The notes under the pieces are model-generated. The model was not told where the DNA came from and searched no databases. It saw nothing but the letters and a program-made list of their open reading frames with translations. The translations under genes were made by a program, and so were the position numbers. DNA of 18,700 nucleotides. It comes from an uncultured Collinsella sp. Its GTDB lineage: Bacteria > Actinomycetota > Coriobacteriia > Coriobacteriales > Coriobacteriaceae. Location: contig UQYA01000035.1 of assembly GCA_900545165.1 (NCBI GenBank), positions 1 to 18,700 on the forward strand, read 5' to 3'. Positions 5,474 to 11,954 of this stretch are shown here, one piece after another; within the stretch, counting starts at the first letter, position 1; every line of letters starts with the position of its first letter.

Positions 5474-6892
5474 CTAGCCTTCCTGCTCCTGATATTTCGA
5501 GATAAGGTCTCGGTACCAATACCAGCTCTTTTTGGGGGTGCGCTCCAGATTGTTCTCGAAGTCGATATGGACAAGTCCGTATCGTTTTTCGTAGCCGTTG
5601 ATCCAGCTATACAGATCCATCGTCGACCAGAGGTAGTAGCCCTCAACGCGCGCGCCGTCGCGCTTAGCCCTCATCATGTGCTCGATGAACTGGCCCAGAA
5701 GCTCGATGCGGTCATCATCGTGGATCATTCCGTCTGCGTCTGGTTGCTCATAGGCGCCATGTCCGTTTTCCGTAATAAAGATGCGGGGCGCGTCATAGCG
5801 CTCGTGGACATCCATGATGGTTGAATACATGCAACTTGGGAGTATTTCACGGCCCCATTTATTGCGGGGAACATTGCTGTCGCGGGCGCTTTCAAACAAG
5901 GGCGCAATGCATTTTCCTTCGACCTTTTTGCTCGAACCGCCCTTATTGTTCGCCGAAACGGCAAGCTCTCCACCGTGCCAGTCGGTTACATACTCTCGGC
6001 AATACACGTTGAGTCCAATAAAATCGACTTTACCGTCTCTGAATTCTTCTACGTCATTTGGGGATCGATAGAGCGAGACGCCAAGTTTTTCAAGGATTTC
6101 GTCCATTTCTGGCGGTAGTTGACCTTGAAGCGCTGGTGCCAGAATCATGCGATTGGCGAAAAAGTCTGCGTATCGAAATACGTCATCAGGGTGCTCGGTT
6201 GCCGGGTCGAGTTCGACAACGCCGCCATCGTGGACGGCGCCGATGATGCCGTCGTAGCCCATTTGACGATATGCTCGGACTGCGAGTGCGCTTGCGCGCA
6301 TCAGGTTGTATTGAAACTGCATGTACGACTGAACGTCGAGCGATCGATTGGGGGGATAGTTGCCCAACATGTTTACGCAGTAGCTGTAGAAATGCGGCTC
6401 GTTAACGGTAGCCCAGATTTTGACGCGGTCTCCAAAGCGCTCAAAGCAAATCTTGGCGTATTTGCAGAACCACTCTGCCATGTCGTTGTTCAGCCATCCG
6501 CCTTTGCAAGCAAGCGTGAATGGCAGATCGTAATGGAACAGCGTAACGTTGGGCTCTATGCCATTTTCGAGGCAGCAATCAATGACCCGATTATAAAAAT
6601 CGATACCCTCTTCATTCACTTCGCCGATACCTGTGGGGATGATTCGACTCCATGAAAGAGAGAAGCGATAGGTGTTTTGTCCGCCTTCTTTCATCATGCG
6701 GATATCTTCTCCATAGCGATGGTAGAAGTCGCAAGATACATCACCGTCAACATGGTTGATGTTCTTATTGCTTGTGTGGCTAAAGAAATCCCACTCGCCA
6801 AGGCCTTTGCCGCCTTCGTTCCAGGCACCCTCGCACTGATAAGACGCCGTGGCGGAACCCCAGAGAAACGGCATGTTGTTCACGTTGCCCAT
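5474..6892 (-). CDS. Glycoside hydrolase family 1, 6-phospho-beta-glycosidase
   Basis: Hydrolyses the phosphorylated disaccharide or glucoside delivered by the adjacent PTS. GH1 marks (numbering from the chosen start, 472 residues): FLWGSATASYQ near the N-terminus, acid/base E165 in TVNEP, nucleophile E375 in ITENG. Residues S429, K436 and Y438 (in YSWINGYEKRYG) have the S-x6-K-x-Y spacing that binds the 6-phosphate in LacG. W430 follows the serine, as in 6-phospho-beta-galactosidases; 6-phospho-beta-glucosidases such as BglA usually have Ala there. So activity on 6-phospho-galactosides or both sugars is possible. I choose ATG at 6892, with AAAGGGG just upstream; an ATG pair at 6910 has no Shine-Dalgarno. 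It is the first gene of the operon with the PTS gene and divergent from the RpiR regulator. Confidence 0.9.
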   Translation of the reverse strand: MGNVNNMPFLWGSATASYQCEGAWNEGGKGLGEWDFFSHTSNKNINHVDGDVSCDFYHRYGEDIRMMKEGGQNTYRFSLSWSRIIPTGIGEVNEEGIDFYNRVIDCCLENGIEPNVTLFHYDLPFTLACKGGWLNNDMAEWFCKYAKICFERFGDRVKIWATVNEPHFYSYCVNMLGNYPPNRSLDVQSYMQFQYNLMRASALAVRAYRQMGYDGIIGAVHDGGVVELDPATEHPDDVFRYADFFANRMILAPALQGQLPPEMDEILEKLGVSLYRSPNDVEEFRDGKVDFIGLNVYCREYVTDWHGGELAVSANNKGGSSKKVEGKCIAPLFESARDSNVPRNKWGREILPSCMYSTIMDVHERYDAPRIFITENGHGAYEQPDADGMIHDDDRIELLGQFIEHMMRAKRDGARVEGYYLWSTMDLYSWINGYEKRYGLVHIDFENNLERTPKKSWYWYRDLISKYQEQEG

Positions 6893-7043
6893 GAATCCCC
6901 TTTCCATCATTCAACACGGTGGATACGTGTGACGGAATTACGATTAAGATGACGTCAACTGATTTGAATCATAGGAGAACGACCAAAGCTGTTTGATTCA
7001 ATAAATGAACCATGATTTCGAGGAGAGCGGAAAGAGGAATCAC
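6893..7043. promoter_or_regulatory. Divergent control region of the sugar module
   Basis: This gap must carry promoters for both the glycosidase-PTS operon and the regulator. It contains an 8-bp inverted repeat TTGAATCA (6964-6971) and TGATTCAA (6994-7001), and ACACG-7-CGTGT at 6914-6930. Both are candidate operators for the RpiR-family regulator. A TTGACG -35-like hexamer for the minus strand is at 6958-6953, but no good -10 sits at proper spacing. Neither promoter can be placed with confidence. Confidence 0.5.
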
Positions 7044-7877
7044 GTGAATATCAATGACTTCGATGTGCTCAATCGCATTAGCTCCATCATCAACAGCGAG
7101 TTTGGGTCAAACGATGCCGCCATTGCTCGATATCTCATCGCTCACATTAGGCGTTCGAGCGAAATCAATGTTGCCGCAATAACCCGCGATGCATTCGTGA
7201 CCCGTTCTGCTGTTCGTCGTTTCTGCAATCGCTTGGGCTACCAGTCTCTTAGCGATTTGAAAGAATCATTTACTCAATCAGTCTTTCCAAGCGACTTAAG
7301 CCATCGAGAGGAGGAATTTGGCTACGAGGAGTACAGGGCAGAGCTCGACGTTCGCATGATCGAGATGTTCGCTGAGGTCGAAAGCGGCGTGTCCGATACC
7401 GCTATTAAGCACCTTGCCGACGAAATTGATGGCCATAAAAACGTTGAAATCTGGTGCACCAATAATGTGAGCGCCAATCTCGTACGATTTCAGCAGGAAA
7501 TGTTTTATGCGGGCAAGATAGTTCGCATAGTTGCTGGGGCTAACGTCGCGGAATTGAAAAACATGGGAGACGCTTCGCAGTCATTGATAATTCTCGTATC
7601 GGTCTCCGGGCTATTTGTGTCACAGGCGCGTGAGTATCTTGATTGCCGTTCGGGTAGGAAGATTCTAATTACTGCGTTTAGCAACGATGACAAATCGAGG
7701 TCTTTTGACCGTGTATATCGTCTTGGTAATGCGGGAAACGGAATTGACCGACTCGGCGTTTATTCGAAATACGCCATGACTTATTTCTTCGACTTGCTAT
7801 CGTCGTGTTACTTGAGTCGCTACCCCTGCACCAAGGGGGAGCCGCTCTATGGGTCTACTTTGGCCTGGCCCGAGTAG
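7044..7877 (+). CDS. MurR/RpiR-family transcriptional regulator
   Basis: A sugar-phosphate-responsive DNA-binding protein. From the chosen start (277 residues), residues about 15-80 form the RpiR HTH (AAIARYLIAHI, then VTRSAVRRFCNRLGYQSLSDLKESF). Residues about 110-240 form a SIS domain that in this family binds phosphosugars (VEIWCTNNVSANLVRFQQEM, SLIILVSVSGLF). I favour GTG at 7044, which has AAGAGGA 5 nt upstream. An in-frame ATG at 7005 would add 13 residues but has no Shine-Dalgarno. It is divergent from the glycosidase gene, the usual place for the local regulator. Whether it activates or represses cannot be told; the ligand is probably the phosphorylated PTS product. The C-terminus (SRYPCTKGEPLYGSTLAWPE) is not a recognised domain. 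Confidence 0.85.
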   Translation: MNINDFDVLNRISSIINSEFGSNDAAIARYLIAHIRRSSEINVAAITRDAFVTRSAVRRFCNRLGYQSLSDLKESFTQSVFPSDLSHREEEFGYEEYRAELDVRMIEMFAEVESGVSDTAIKHLADEIDGHKNVEIWCTNNVSANLVRFQQEMFYAGKIVRIVAGANVAELKNMGDASQSLIILVSVSGLFVSQAREYLDCRSGRKILITAFSNDDKSRSFDRVYRLGNAGNGIDRLGVYSKYAMTYFFDLLSSCYLSRYPCTKGEPLYGSTLAWPE

Positions 7878-7892
7878 TTGCGGCTCATTAGT

Positions 7893-7973
7893 TCTCCCGC
7901 CTGGAGAATGAGCGTGGATAATCTGCCGCTTTGGCCTTAGGGCCGCGCTAAAAGTGGGAGATTATCCACGCTC
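7893..7973. repeat. GAGCGTGGATAAT repeat, right copy, with long hairpin
   Basis: Bases 7893-7922 match the left copy 3842-3871 at 27 of 30 positions. In addition GAGCGTGGATAATCT (7910-7924) is followed by its perfect reverse complement at 7959-7973. The interior can also pair: CCGCTTT with AAAGTGG (one mismatch), and GGCC-TTAG-GGCC. This makes a 64-bp imperfect hairpin starting 33 bp past the regulator's stop. It may act as a terminator-like structure or be a dispersed repeat. Confidence 0.75.
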
Positions 7974-8188
7974 GATCGTGTCGTGGAAGCCCGATCGTGA
8001 CCTATGTAATAGTGCAAGAGGGCCGTTATCGAAGGTCGATGCTGTAGGCGTACTCCACCGTGCCAAAGTGTTCCCTTGGGAAATGTCACCAGCACAGCCA
8101 AATCCACCGTCCTTCATTTCTAAACTCAACAAAACCGCAGGTCGAAGGTATATAGATACGCCCGGCACCGTGTATATATAGGTTTTCG
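7974..8188. other. Intergenic stretch with no recognised gene
   Basis: Between the right repeat and the tRNA promoter I see no recognisable gene. Two overlapping open frames on opposite strands (7954-8181 and 8255-7962) have no recognisable motif, no good Shine-Dalgarno and atypical composition. AT-rich patches at about 8149-8156 (TATATAGA) and 8172-8180 (TATATATAG) may be UP-like sequence in front of the promoter. Confidence 0.5.
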
Positions 8189-8218
8189 TTGACAGCCCCC
8201 AAGGTTGCATCGTATTAT
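8189..8218 (+). promoter_or_regulatory. Strong promoter of tRNA-tuf operon
   Basis: A consensus -35 TTGACA at 8189-8194 and a TATTAT -10 at 8213-8218, with an 18-bp spacer. AT-rich sequence precedes the -35. Transcription should start near 8225, about 55 bp before tRNA-Tyr. This is the clearest promoter in the window, as expected for stable RNA and EF-Tu. Confidence 0.85.
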
Positions 8219-8280
8219 CTTTTTCGTTCGCGGGGGCGGCGGTCCAAAAGACCAAAGGACCTGCGGATACTTGAACGATT

Positions 8281-8362
8281 GGGAGTTTGCCCGAGTGGTT
8301 AATGGGGACGGGCTGTAAACCCGTTGGCTCTGCCTACATAGGTTCGAATCCTATAGCTCCCA
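8281..8362 (+). tRNA. tRNA-Tyr (anticodon GTA)
   Basis: A class II tRNA with a long variable arm. Acceptor arms are GGGAGTT (8281-8287) and AGCTCCC (8355-8361), discriminator A8362. The anticodon stem ACGGG/CCCGT encloses CTGTAAA, giving anticodon GTA. The T-arm is ATAGG-TTCGAAT-CCTAT. The 3' CCA is not encoded (ACCC follows), unlike the other four tRNAs here, so it must be added by the CCA enzyme. Confidence 0.95.
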
Positions 8363-8372
8363 CCCGTCAAGT

Positions 8373-8448
8373 GCCTGTATAGCTCAGTCGGTAGAGCACT
8401 TCGTTGGTAACGAAGAGGTCACCAGTTCAAGTCTGGTTGCAGGCTCCA
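8373..8448 (+). tRNA. tRNA-Thr (anticodon GGT)
   Basis: Acceptor arms GCCTGTA (8373-8379) and TGCAGGC (8438-8444) pair with one G-T. The anticodon stem CTTCG/CGAAG encloses TTGGTAA, giving anticodon GGT. CCA is encoded at 8446-8448. It lies 10 bp after tRNA-Tyr and 3 bp before tRNA-Met, in one transcript. Confidence 0.95.
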
Positions 8449-8451
8449 TCC

Positions 8452-8528
8452 GGCGGTGTAGCTCAGTTGGTTAGAGCACACGGTTCATACCCGTGGCGTC
8501 ACTGGTTCGAATCCAGTCACCGCTACCA
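8452..8528 (+). tRNA. tRNA-Met (anticodon CAT), elongator type
   Basis: Acceptor arms GGCGGTG (8452-8458) and CACCGCT (8518-8524) pair with a G-T at position 1-72. The anticodon stem CACGG/CCGTG encloses TTCATAC. It lacks the three G-C pairs of initiator anticodon stems, so it is elongator Met, or less likely an Ile tRNA whose CAT is modified to lysidine. CCA is encoded at 8526-8528. Confidence 0.9.
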
Positions 8529-8539
8529 TAGGTAACACG

Positions 8540-8570
8540 GTGGCTTCTCAATAGTATGTTGAGAGGCCAC
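8540..8570 (+). promoter_or_regulatory. Hairpin in tRNA-Met-tuf spacer
   Basis: A 12-bp stem (8540-8551 with 8559-8570, one G-T pair, loop TAGTATG) starts 12 bp after tRNA-Met. No T-tract follows. It probably marks an RNA processing or stability site separating the tRNAs from tuf mRNA. No convincing separate tuf promoter is visible. Confidence 0.5.
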
Positions 8571-8624
8571 TATGGTATAAAGGCAAAGTCCCGTCCGGGG
8601 ACGACCTGTTTAGAGGAGGGCTTT

Positions 8625-9815
8625 ATGGCCAAAGAGAAGTTTGAGCGCACTAAGCCGCATGTTAACATCGGCACCATTGGTCACGTCGACCACGGCAAGA
8701 CCACGCTGACCGCTGCCATCACCAAGGTTCTCTCCGAGACCGAGGGCTGCAAGGCTGACTTCACTGCGTTCGAGAACATCGACAAGGCTCCCGAGGAGCG
8801 CGAGCGCGGCATCACGATCTCCGTTTCCCACGTTGAGTACGAGACCGCTGCCCGTCACTACGCTCACGTTGACTGCCCGGGCCACGCTGACTACGTCAAG
8901 AACATGATCTCCGGTGCTGCTCAGATGGACGGCGCTATCCTGGTCATCGCCGCTACCGACGGCCCCATGGCTCAGACCCGCGAGCACATCCTGCTCGCCC
9001 GTCAGGTCGGCGTTCCCTACATCGTCGTCTTCCTGAACAAGTGCGACATGGTCGACGATGACGAGCTCATCGACCTCGTCGAGATGGAGACCCGTGAGCT
9101 CCTCTCCGAGTACGATTTCCCCGGCGACGACATCCCCGTCATCCGTGGTTCCGCTCTGGGCGCTCTCGAGGGCGACGCCAAGTGGATGGACGCTATCCGC
9201 GAGCTCATGAAGGCCGTCGACGAGTACATCCCGACGCCTGCTCGTAACAACGACCTCCCGTTCCTGATGGCCGTTGAGGACGTTATGACCATCTCCGGCC
9301 GTGGTACCGTTGCTACCGGCCGTGTCGAGCGCGGTGAGCTCAAGCTCAACGAGCCCGTCGAGATCGTCGGCATCAAGGATACCCAGAACACCGTCGTTAC
9401 CGGTATCGAGATGTTCCGTAAGTCCATGGACTTCTGCGAGGCTGGCGACAACGTCGGTCTGCTGCTCCGCGGCATCAAGCGCGAGGACATCGAGCGCGGC
9501 CAGGTTCTCTGCAAGCCCGGTTCGGTTACCCCGCACACCAAGTTCACCGGTGAGATCTACGTTCTGACCAAGGAGGAGGGCGGCCGTCACACCCCGTTCT
9601 TCGATGGTTATCGTCCTCAGTTCTACTTCCGTACCACCGACGTTACTGGTACGGTCAAGCTCCCCGAGGGCACCGAGATGGCTATGCCTGGTGACCACAT
9701 CACCATCGAGGGCGACCTCATCCACCCGATCGCCATGGAGGAGGGCCTGCGCTTCGCTATCCGCGAGGGTGGCCACACCGTTGGTTCGGGCATCGTCTCC
9801 ACGATCATTGAGTAA
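8625..9815 (+). CDS. tuf: Translation elongation factor Tu
   Basis: The GTPase that carries aminoacyl-tRNA to the ribosomal A site. It has 396 residues, the usual length. G-motifs: GHVDHGKT at 19-26 (P-loop), RGITI at 61-65 (switch I), DCPGH at 83-87 (switch II), NKCD at 138-141 and SAL at 176-178 (base recognition). Domains II and III follow from about residue 205. ATG at 8625 is preceded by GAGGAGGG at 8613-8620; an upstream in-frame ATG at 8556 lies inside the leader hairpin and is not used. Codon use is strongly biased to C/G-ending codons, as in highly expressed genes. It is cotranscribed with the upstream tRNAs from the promoter at 8189, like the tRNA-tufB operon of E. coli. A strong terminator follows. 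Confidence 0.98.
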   Translation: MAKEKFERTKPHVNIGTIGHVDHGKTTLTAAITKVLSETEGCKADFTAFENIDKAPEERERGITISVSHVEYETAARHYAHVDCPGHADYVKNMISGAAQMDGAILVIAATDGPMAQTREHILLARQVGVPYIVVFLNKCDMVDDDELIDLVEMETRELLSEYDFPGDDIPVIRGSALGALEGDAKWMDAIRELMKAVDEYIPTPARNNDLPFLMAVEDVMTISGRGTVATGRVERGELKLNEPVEIVGIKDTQNTVVTGIEMFRKSMDFCEAGDNVGLLLRGIKREDIERGQVLCKPGSVTPHTKFTGEIYVLTKEEGGRHTPFFDGYRPQFYFRTTDVTGTVKLPEGTEMAMPGDHITIEGDLIHPIAMEEGLRFAIREGGHTVGSGIVSTIIE

Positions 9816-9842
9816 ATTAGCTCTTTGATATAGCTGACTTAG

Positions 9843-9879
9843 AGAACCCGGCACTTATATGGGTGCCGGGTTCTTTTCT
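9843..9879 (+). terminator. Rho-independent terminator after tuf
   Basis: AGAACCCGGCAC (9843-9854) pairs perfectly with GTGCCGGGTTCT (9863-9874), followed by TTTTCT. It begins 27 bp after the tuf stop. Confidence 0.93.
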
Positions 9880-10019
9880 GCAATGGATATTGAGCCGTTG
9901 CTGGTGTCGAGAGGATCGATAATGGTCCTGGATGCACCGTCGATTAGCTCTCGATGGCTTCATTGATGTGTTCCAAATATGAATGGATCCACCGAGAACC
10001 AATTGACTCGAGGTTTTCA

Positions 10020-10049
10020 TTGACAGCACTTACGTGGAGCTGATAAAGT
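10020..10049 (+). promoter_or_regulatory. Promoter of rpmG-tRNA-Trp-secE-nusG
   Basis: Consensus TTGACA at 10020-10025 and TAAAGT at 10044-10049, spacer 18 bp, about 45 bp before the rpmG start. The preceding 9880-10019 holds no recognisable gene or repeat. Confidence 0.7.
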
Positions 10050-10094
10050 AACAACTCGTGCCCGTACGGGGCGGAAATGAAAGGTTCAGGATAC

Positions 10095-10244
10095 ATGCGT
10101 ACTCTAGTTACTCTTGCGTGCACTGAGTGCAAGCGCCGCAACTATACGACCACCAAGAACAAGTCGACCATGCCTGATCGTATGGAGATCAAGAAGTATT
10201 GCCCCTGGTGCCGTCACCACACGCTGCACAAAGAGACTCGCTAG
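10095..10244 (+). CDS. rpmG: 50S ribosomal protein bL33
   Basis: A 49-residue protein of the large ribosomal subunit, starting MRTLVTLACTECKRRNYTTT and ending HHTLHKETR. The four zinc-ribbon cysteines C9, C12, C36 and C39 (CTEC and CPWC) are all present, so this is the zinc-binding (C+) form. The start at 10095 is preceded by a weak CAGGA. It lies 13 bp before tRNA-Trp and upstream of secE-nusG, a classic conserved order. It was found by direct translation because of its small size. Confidence 0.96.
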   Translation: MRTLVTLACTECKRRNYTTTKNKSTMPDRMEIKKYCPWCRHHTLHKETR

Positions 10245-10257
10245 TCTCTAGTCACAT

Positions 10258-10333
10258 ACGCCAGTAGTTCAATTGGTAGAGCATCGGTCTCCAAAACCGA
10301 GTGTTGAGGGTTCGAGTCCTTCCTGGCGTGCCA
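10258..10333 (+). tRNA. tRNA-Trp (anticodon CCA)
   Basis: Acceptor arms ACGCCAG (10258-10264) and CTGGCGT (10323-10329), discriminator G, encoded CCA at 10331-10333. The anticodon stem TCGGT/ACCGA encloses CTCCAAA, giving anticodon CCA. Its place between rpmG and secE is widely conserved in Gram-positives. Confidence 0.96.
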
Positions 10334-10342
10334 GTCATTATT

Positions 10343-10373
10343 CCGTAAGCTCCCATTTGGGGGCTTACGGTTT
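10343..10373 (+). terminator. Hairpin between tRNA-Trp and secE, possible attenuator
   Basis: CCGTAAGCTCCC (10343-10354) pairs with GGGGGCTTACGG (10359-10370), 12 bp with one G-T and loop ATTT, followed by only TTTACTC. The short T-tract and position inside a conserved operon suggest partial termination or tRNA processing rather than a full stop. Confidence 0.6.
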
Positions 10374-10409
10374 ACTCATGTATAAGCGCATTGCGCGGAG
10401 GTAACCCAA

Positions 10410-10748
10410 ATGGCCAACAAGAAGAACAAGAAGAAGGCTCAGCAGCCGGCACCTGCCAACAGCGCTGCCGCCAACTCCAAGGTTGAGGCCAAGAAGGCCG
10501 TTGCCAAGAAGAACGAGAAGGCTGCGAAGTCCAAGAAGAACGAGAAGCCTGGTTTCTTCGCCCGCACCAAGAAGTATTTCGCTTCGGTCAAGTCCGAGAT
10601 GAAGCGTGTCACGTGGCCCGATAAGAAGGAGCTCGTGAACTACTCGGTCGTCGTCTGCGCTTCTCTGGTCGTCGTCGGCGTCGTCATCGCTCTGCTCGAT
10701 GCTGGCTTTGGCGAGGCTCTTGCTCTGTTCTCTGGATTGAGGGGCTAA
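10410..10748 (+). CDS. secE: Preprotein translocase subunit SecE
   Basis: The small subunit that clamps SecY in the protein-export channel of the inner membrane. It has 112 residues. Residues 1-47 are a Lys/Ala-rich tail. The conserved amphipathic helix and hinge follow (FFARTKKYFASVKSEMKRVTWPDKKELVNYS), with the signature RVTWPDKKEL at about 66-75. One transmembrane segment covers about 78-98 (VVVCASLVVVGVVIALLDAG). This single-span form is standard outside the enterobacteria. ATG at 10410 has GGAGGT 7 nt upstream. nusG starts 3 bp after the stop. Confidence 0.95.
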   Translation: MANKKNKKKAQQPAPANSAAANSKVEAKKAVAKKNEKAAKSKKNEKPGFFARTKKYFASVKSEMKRVTWPDKKELVNYSVVVCASLVVVGVVIALLDAGFGEALALFSGLRG

Positions 10749-10751
10749 ACC

Positions 10752-11288
10752 ATGTCTAAGCGTTGGTACGTCGTTCACACTTACTCCGGATACGAGAACC
10801 GCGTAAAGTCCGATCTCGAGCATCGTATCGAGACCATGGGCATGCAGGACCGTATCTTTGATATCGAGATTCCTATGGAGCGCGTCACCGAGATTAAAGA
10901 GGGTGGCAAGCGCGAGACCAAGGATTCCAAGATCTTCCCGGGTTATGTCTTGGTCCGCATGGAGATGGATGACGATGCTTGGACGTGTGTCCGCAACACG
11001 CCCGGCGTCACCGGTTTCCTGGGCGGCAACGGTAAGCCCGCACCGCTTTCCCGCGATGAGTACAATAAGATGACTCGTCGTCCCGGTAAGGGCGATTCGC
11101 CCAAGCGCACCTCGGTTGATATTCAGGTCGGCACGTCCGTCCGCGTCACCGATGGCCCGCTTACCGACTTTGATGGCAAGGTCTCCGAGGTTAACACCGA
11201 GGCTGGCAAGCTCAAGGTCACGCTGATGATCTTTGGCCGCGAGACGCCGGTCGAGCTCGACTTTAACCAGGTCGCTGTCATCGCTTAA
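10752..11288 (+). CDS. nusG: Transcription termination/antitermination factor NusG
   Basis: Binds the RNA polymerase clamp and modulates pausing, Rho termination and coupling to translation. It has 178 residues, the usual length. The NGN domain covers about 1-105 (RWYVVHTYSGYENRVKSDLE, FPGYVLVRMEMDDDAW, VRNTPGVTGFLG). The C-terminal KOW domain covers about 122-178 (VGTSVRVTDGPLTDFDGKVSEVN). It is in one operon with secE. The next 120 bp before rplK contain no clear terminator, so read-through into rplK-rplA is possible. Confidence 0.97.
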   Translation: MSKRWYVVHTYSGYENRVKSDLEHRIETMGMQDRIFDIEIPMERVTEIKEGGKRETKDSKIFPGYVLVRMEMDDDAWTCVRNTPGVTGFLGGNGKPAPLSRDEYNKMTRRPGKGDSPKRTSVDIQVGTSVRVTDGPLTDFDGKVSEVNTEAGKLKVTLMIFGRETPVELDFNQVAVIA

Positions 11289-11408
11289 GTTTTCGTCCGT
11301 TCGCGCGAGCGTGCTTCTTCTGTGACTGCTCATCTCAGGAGTGCTTCTAACACGTGCGTGCTTACGATATAGCAAGTACTTCACACTCGTGATTCGAAAG
11401 GAATGACC

Positions 11409-11837
11409 ATGGCTGAGAAGAAGGTTGCCAACGTCATTAAGCTCCAGATTCCTGCTGGTGCAGCTAACCCCGCTCCTCCCGTCGGCCCCGCCCTGGGCGC
11501 TGCTGGCGTGAACATCATGCAGTTCTGCCAGGCCTTTAACGCCGAGACGCAGGACAAGAAGGGCGACATCATCCCCGTTGAGATCTCTGTCTACGAGGAC
11601 AAGTCCTTCTCCTTCATCACCAAGACCCCGCCGGCGGCTCACCTCATCAAGAAGGAGCTGAACCTCAAGTCTGGTTCCGCTAAGCCGCAGGCCGACAAGG
11701 TTGGTCAGCTCTCCCAGGAACAGCTCACCAAGATCGCCGAGATCAAGATGCCGGACCTCAATGCCAACGACATTGACGCCGCCAAGAAGATCATCGCCGG
11801 TACCGCCCGCTCCATGGGCGTCACCATCGCTGAGTAG
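11409..11837 (+). CDS. rplK: 50S ribosomal protein uL11
   Basis: Builds the GTPase-associated stalk base on the large subunit and takes part in the stringent response. It has 142 residues. The N-terminal domain has IKLQIPAGAANPAPPVGPAL, with the proline-rich segment targeted by thiopeptide antibiotics. The C-terminal RNA-binding domain ends DIDAAKKIIAGTARSMGVTI. Two in-frame ATGs lie at 11403 and 11409. AAAGGA at 11397-11402 touches the first but is 6 nt from the second, so 11409 (MAEKKVANV) is the better start and matches usual uL11 N-termini. Confidence 0.97.
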   Translation: MAEKKVANVIKLQIPAGAANPAPPVGPALGAAGVNIMQFCQAFNAETQDKKGDIIPVEISVYEDKSFSFITKTPPAAHLIKKELNLKSGSAKPQADKVGQLSQEQLTKIAEIKMPDLNANDIDAAKKIIAGTARSMGVTIAE

Positions 11838-11855
11838 CGATTTCTTATGGTAACG

Positions 11856-11904
11856 ACGGGTGCTCCGACCGGGGCGCCCGTTAAATGTGTGCAATAGGGC
11901 ACAC
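11856..11904 (+). promoter_or_regulatory. Tandem hairpins in rplK-rplA gap
   Basis: Two stems precede the L1-type site. ACGGGTGCTCC (11856-11866) pairs with GGGGCGCCCGT (11871-11881), with two G-T pairs and loop GACC. GTGTGC (11887-11892) pairs with GCACAC (11899-11904). No T-tract follows either. They may set rplK/rplA stoichiometry or help the downstream site fold. Confidence 0.5.
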
Positions 11905-11911
11905 GATGCGA

Positions 11912-11941
11912 TGTGGGAGGGCTCACGCCCGTTTAACCACA
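11912..11941 (+). promoter_or_regulatory. Candidate L1-binding autoregulatory mRNA element
   Basis: TGTGG (11912-11916) pairs with CCACA (11937-11941), and GGGC (11919-11922) pairs with GCCC (11927-11930). The internal loop between the helices is asymmetric: GA on one side and GTTTAA on the other. L1 is known to bind such a helix-asymmetric loop-helix in 23S rRNA and in its own mRNA. The rplA Shine-Dalgarno AGGAGG (11941-11946) starts at the last base of the outer helix, so bound L1 would mask it. Confidence 0.65.
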
Positions 11942-11954
11942 GGAGGTAATGCAC

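Noticed and set aside
7954..8255. Two overlapping small open frames before the tRNA-tuf promoter
   Set aside because: They are on opposite strands, run through repeat and promoter sequence, and have neither a Shine-Dalgarno nor a recognisable motif.
8610..9854. 414-codon minus-strand open frame opposite tuf
   Set aside because: A shadow of the extreme codon bias of tuf; no domain features and no Shine-Dalgarno.
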